DNA from: Lumnitzera littorea
Taxonomy: Eukaryota; Streptophyta; Magnoliopsida; Myrtales; Combretaceae
Assembly (NCBI GenBank): GCA_024138015.1
Contig: JAMXBB010000003.1
Span: 15,998,174-16,062,173 of the forward strand
DNA length: 64,000 bases
Reading direction: 5' to 3'
Each line of letters starts with the position of its first letter. Position 1 is the stretch's first letter. Below are positions 63,100-64,000 of this stretch, one piece after another. The position numbers were made by a program, and so were the translations under genes. The notes below the pieces were generated by a model. That model made no database searches, was not told the DNA's origin, and worked only from the letters and a program-made list of their open reading frames with translations.

Positions 63100-64000
63100 T
63101 GATATAGATTGAGGTAAGCAATGTTAAAGGTGTCAAAAACCCTATAATCCTCGAGCAGCTCTAATTTGTAGACATTATCATTAATCTTTTAAAAGATTCT
63201 GAAAGGTTCTTTAGCCCTTGGAGATAGTTTGTTCCTCCTCTTACTTGAAAACCTCTCTTTACTTAAGTGTAAGCACACTAAGTCTCTTAATTGAAAATGT
63301 TTAGCGATCTTACCCTTGGTCTTCTCTCGCATACGTCTGGCTGCTTGGTCGATGTACCAAGTGACTTTATTAAAGATATACCGAAGGGATTATGCCTTAG
63401 CTCTTACATTAAGGTCCTCTTACACAGGCATAGGTACAGGAGTGTGATCGAAGGGCAACTTAGGACGAAAACCATAGACCACTTCGAAGGGGGTCTACTT
63501 AGTGGTGTCATGCACTGTTTAGTTGTAAGCAAATTCGACCATTGGCAAGCAAACGTCCCAGTCAGCTAAGTTCTTACCTATTGTAGCTCGGAGTAGTAAT
63601 CTAATAGTACGATTAACCACCTCTGTTTAGCCATCAGTTTAGGGGTGATAAGAAGTACTGAATAGTAGTTTAGTCCTCATCCAATGCTACAAGGTCCTCT
63701 AAAAGCGGCTCAGGAACTTTGGGTCTCTATCGGAGACTACACTTCTTGGCACGCCGTGTAATCGTACAATCTTCTACAAGAAAAGAGAAGCAATAGCTGA
63801 AGCGTCATTAGTCTTAAAATAGGGCACAAAGTGTGCCATCTTATTGAACTTATCAACAACAACCATTATAGAATCTTTGCCTTAGATAGTTTATAGTAGT
63901 CTGAGAATAAAGTCCATGCTCAATTCGGTCCATGGCTTCATTAGAATAGGCAAAGGCATTGCTTTCCTTTATTCGACTCAACACTTAGCCCTCTTGCATA
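63100..64000 (-). pseudogene. Integrase region of the second gypsy element (runs off the window)
   Basis: The minus strand gives 'WTEFSMDFIL', 'VVVDKFNKMAHFVPYFKTNDA', 'IVRLHGVPRSVVSDRDPKFLSRF', 'LFSTSYHP' and 'NLADWDVCLPMVEFAYN', a Ty3/gypsy integrase core, with stops interspersed. Here the core Asp motif SDRDPKF is kept, unlike in the element at 42355-49106. The window ends before RT is reached. Confidence 0.85.

Overview
This is nuclear DNA from a flowering plant, most likely a eudicot. It is AT-rich, its genes have GT-AG introns of up to about 2.9 kb, and it holds three plant-type genes set in LTR retrotransposon debris. There is no bacterial, organellar or viral gene organisation. I cannot name the species.

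Layout. 1-9000: degenerate AT-rich sequence, a ~3.1 kb solo-LTR-like repeat (3846-6961), and the remains of a Ty3/gypsy element (gag 7822-8560, polypurine tract, 3' LTR 8755-8992). 9671-11069 (+): a three-exon clathrin light chain gene (262 aa) with a CACGTG box about 160 bp upstream. 12182-21607 (-): a six-exon receptor-like cytoplasmic kinase of the At1g16670/CRPK1 type (382 aa), convergent with the clathrin gene. Its first exon has a diverged but intact second copy 1.9 kb further upstream (23414-23495), inside a local tandem duplication. 25577-29552: a gag-bearing, deleted LTR element whose 3' LTR is split by a 1.86 kb long-inverted-repeat transposon. 33442-37425 (-): a five-exon gene for a basic Ser/Thr/Pro-rich protein (461 aa) with the conserved DMAIRHMD motif. 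Its four splice junctions were rebuilt and all keep frame.

40094-64000 is a nested transposable-element island. A Tat-like Ty3/gypsy element starts with a 5' LTR at 40094. Its gag is split by a solo-LTR-like repeat (41994-51822), which is itself split by a 6.75 kb gypsy element (42355-49106) with near-equal LTRs and a 5-bp target duplication. Its protease-RT junction is split by a 3.9 kb insertion (52925-56812). Its RT/RNase H region ends at a TRIM-like mini-retrotransposon (58054-62167), whose left LTR carries another solo-LTR-like copy. A further gypsy element begins at about 62172 and runs off the window.

The three genes show no functional link; they are housekeeping or regulatory plant genes that happen to be neighbours. 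I found no new multi-gene system. The points most worth checking are the duplicated kinase first exon, a possible extra 3' exon of the kinase at 11778-11930, the rebuilt 461-aa gene, and the insertion order of the island.
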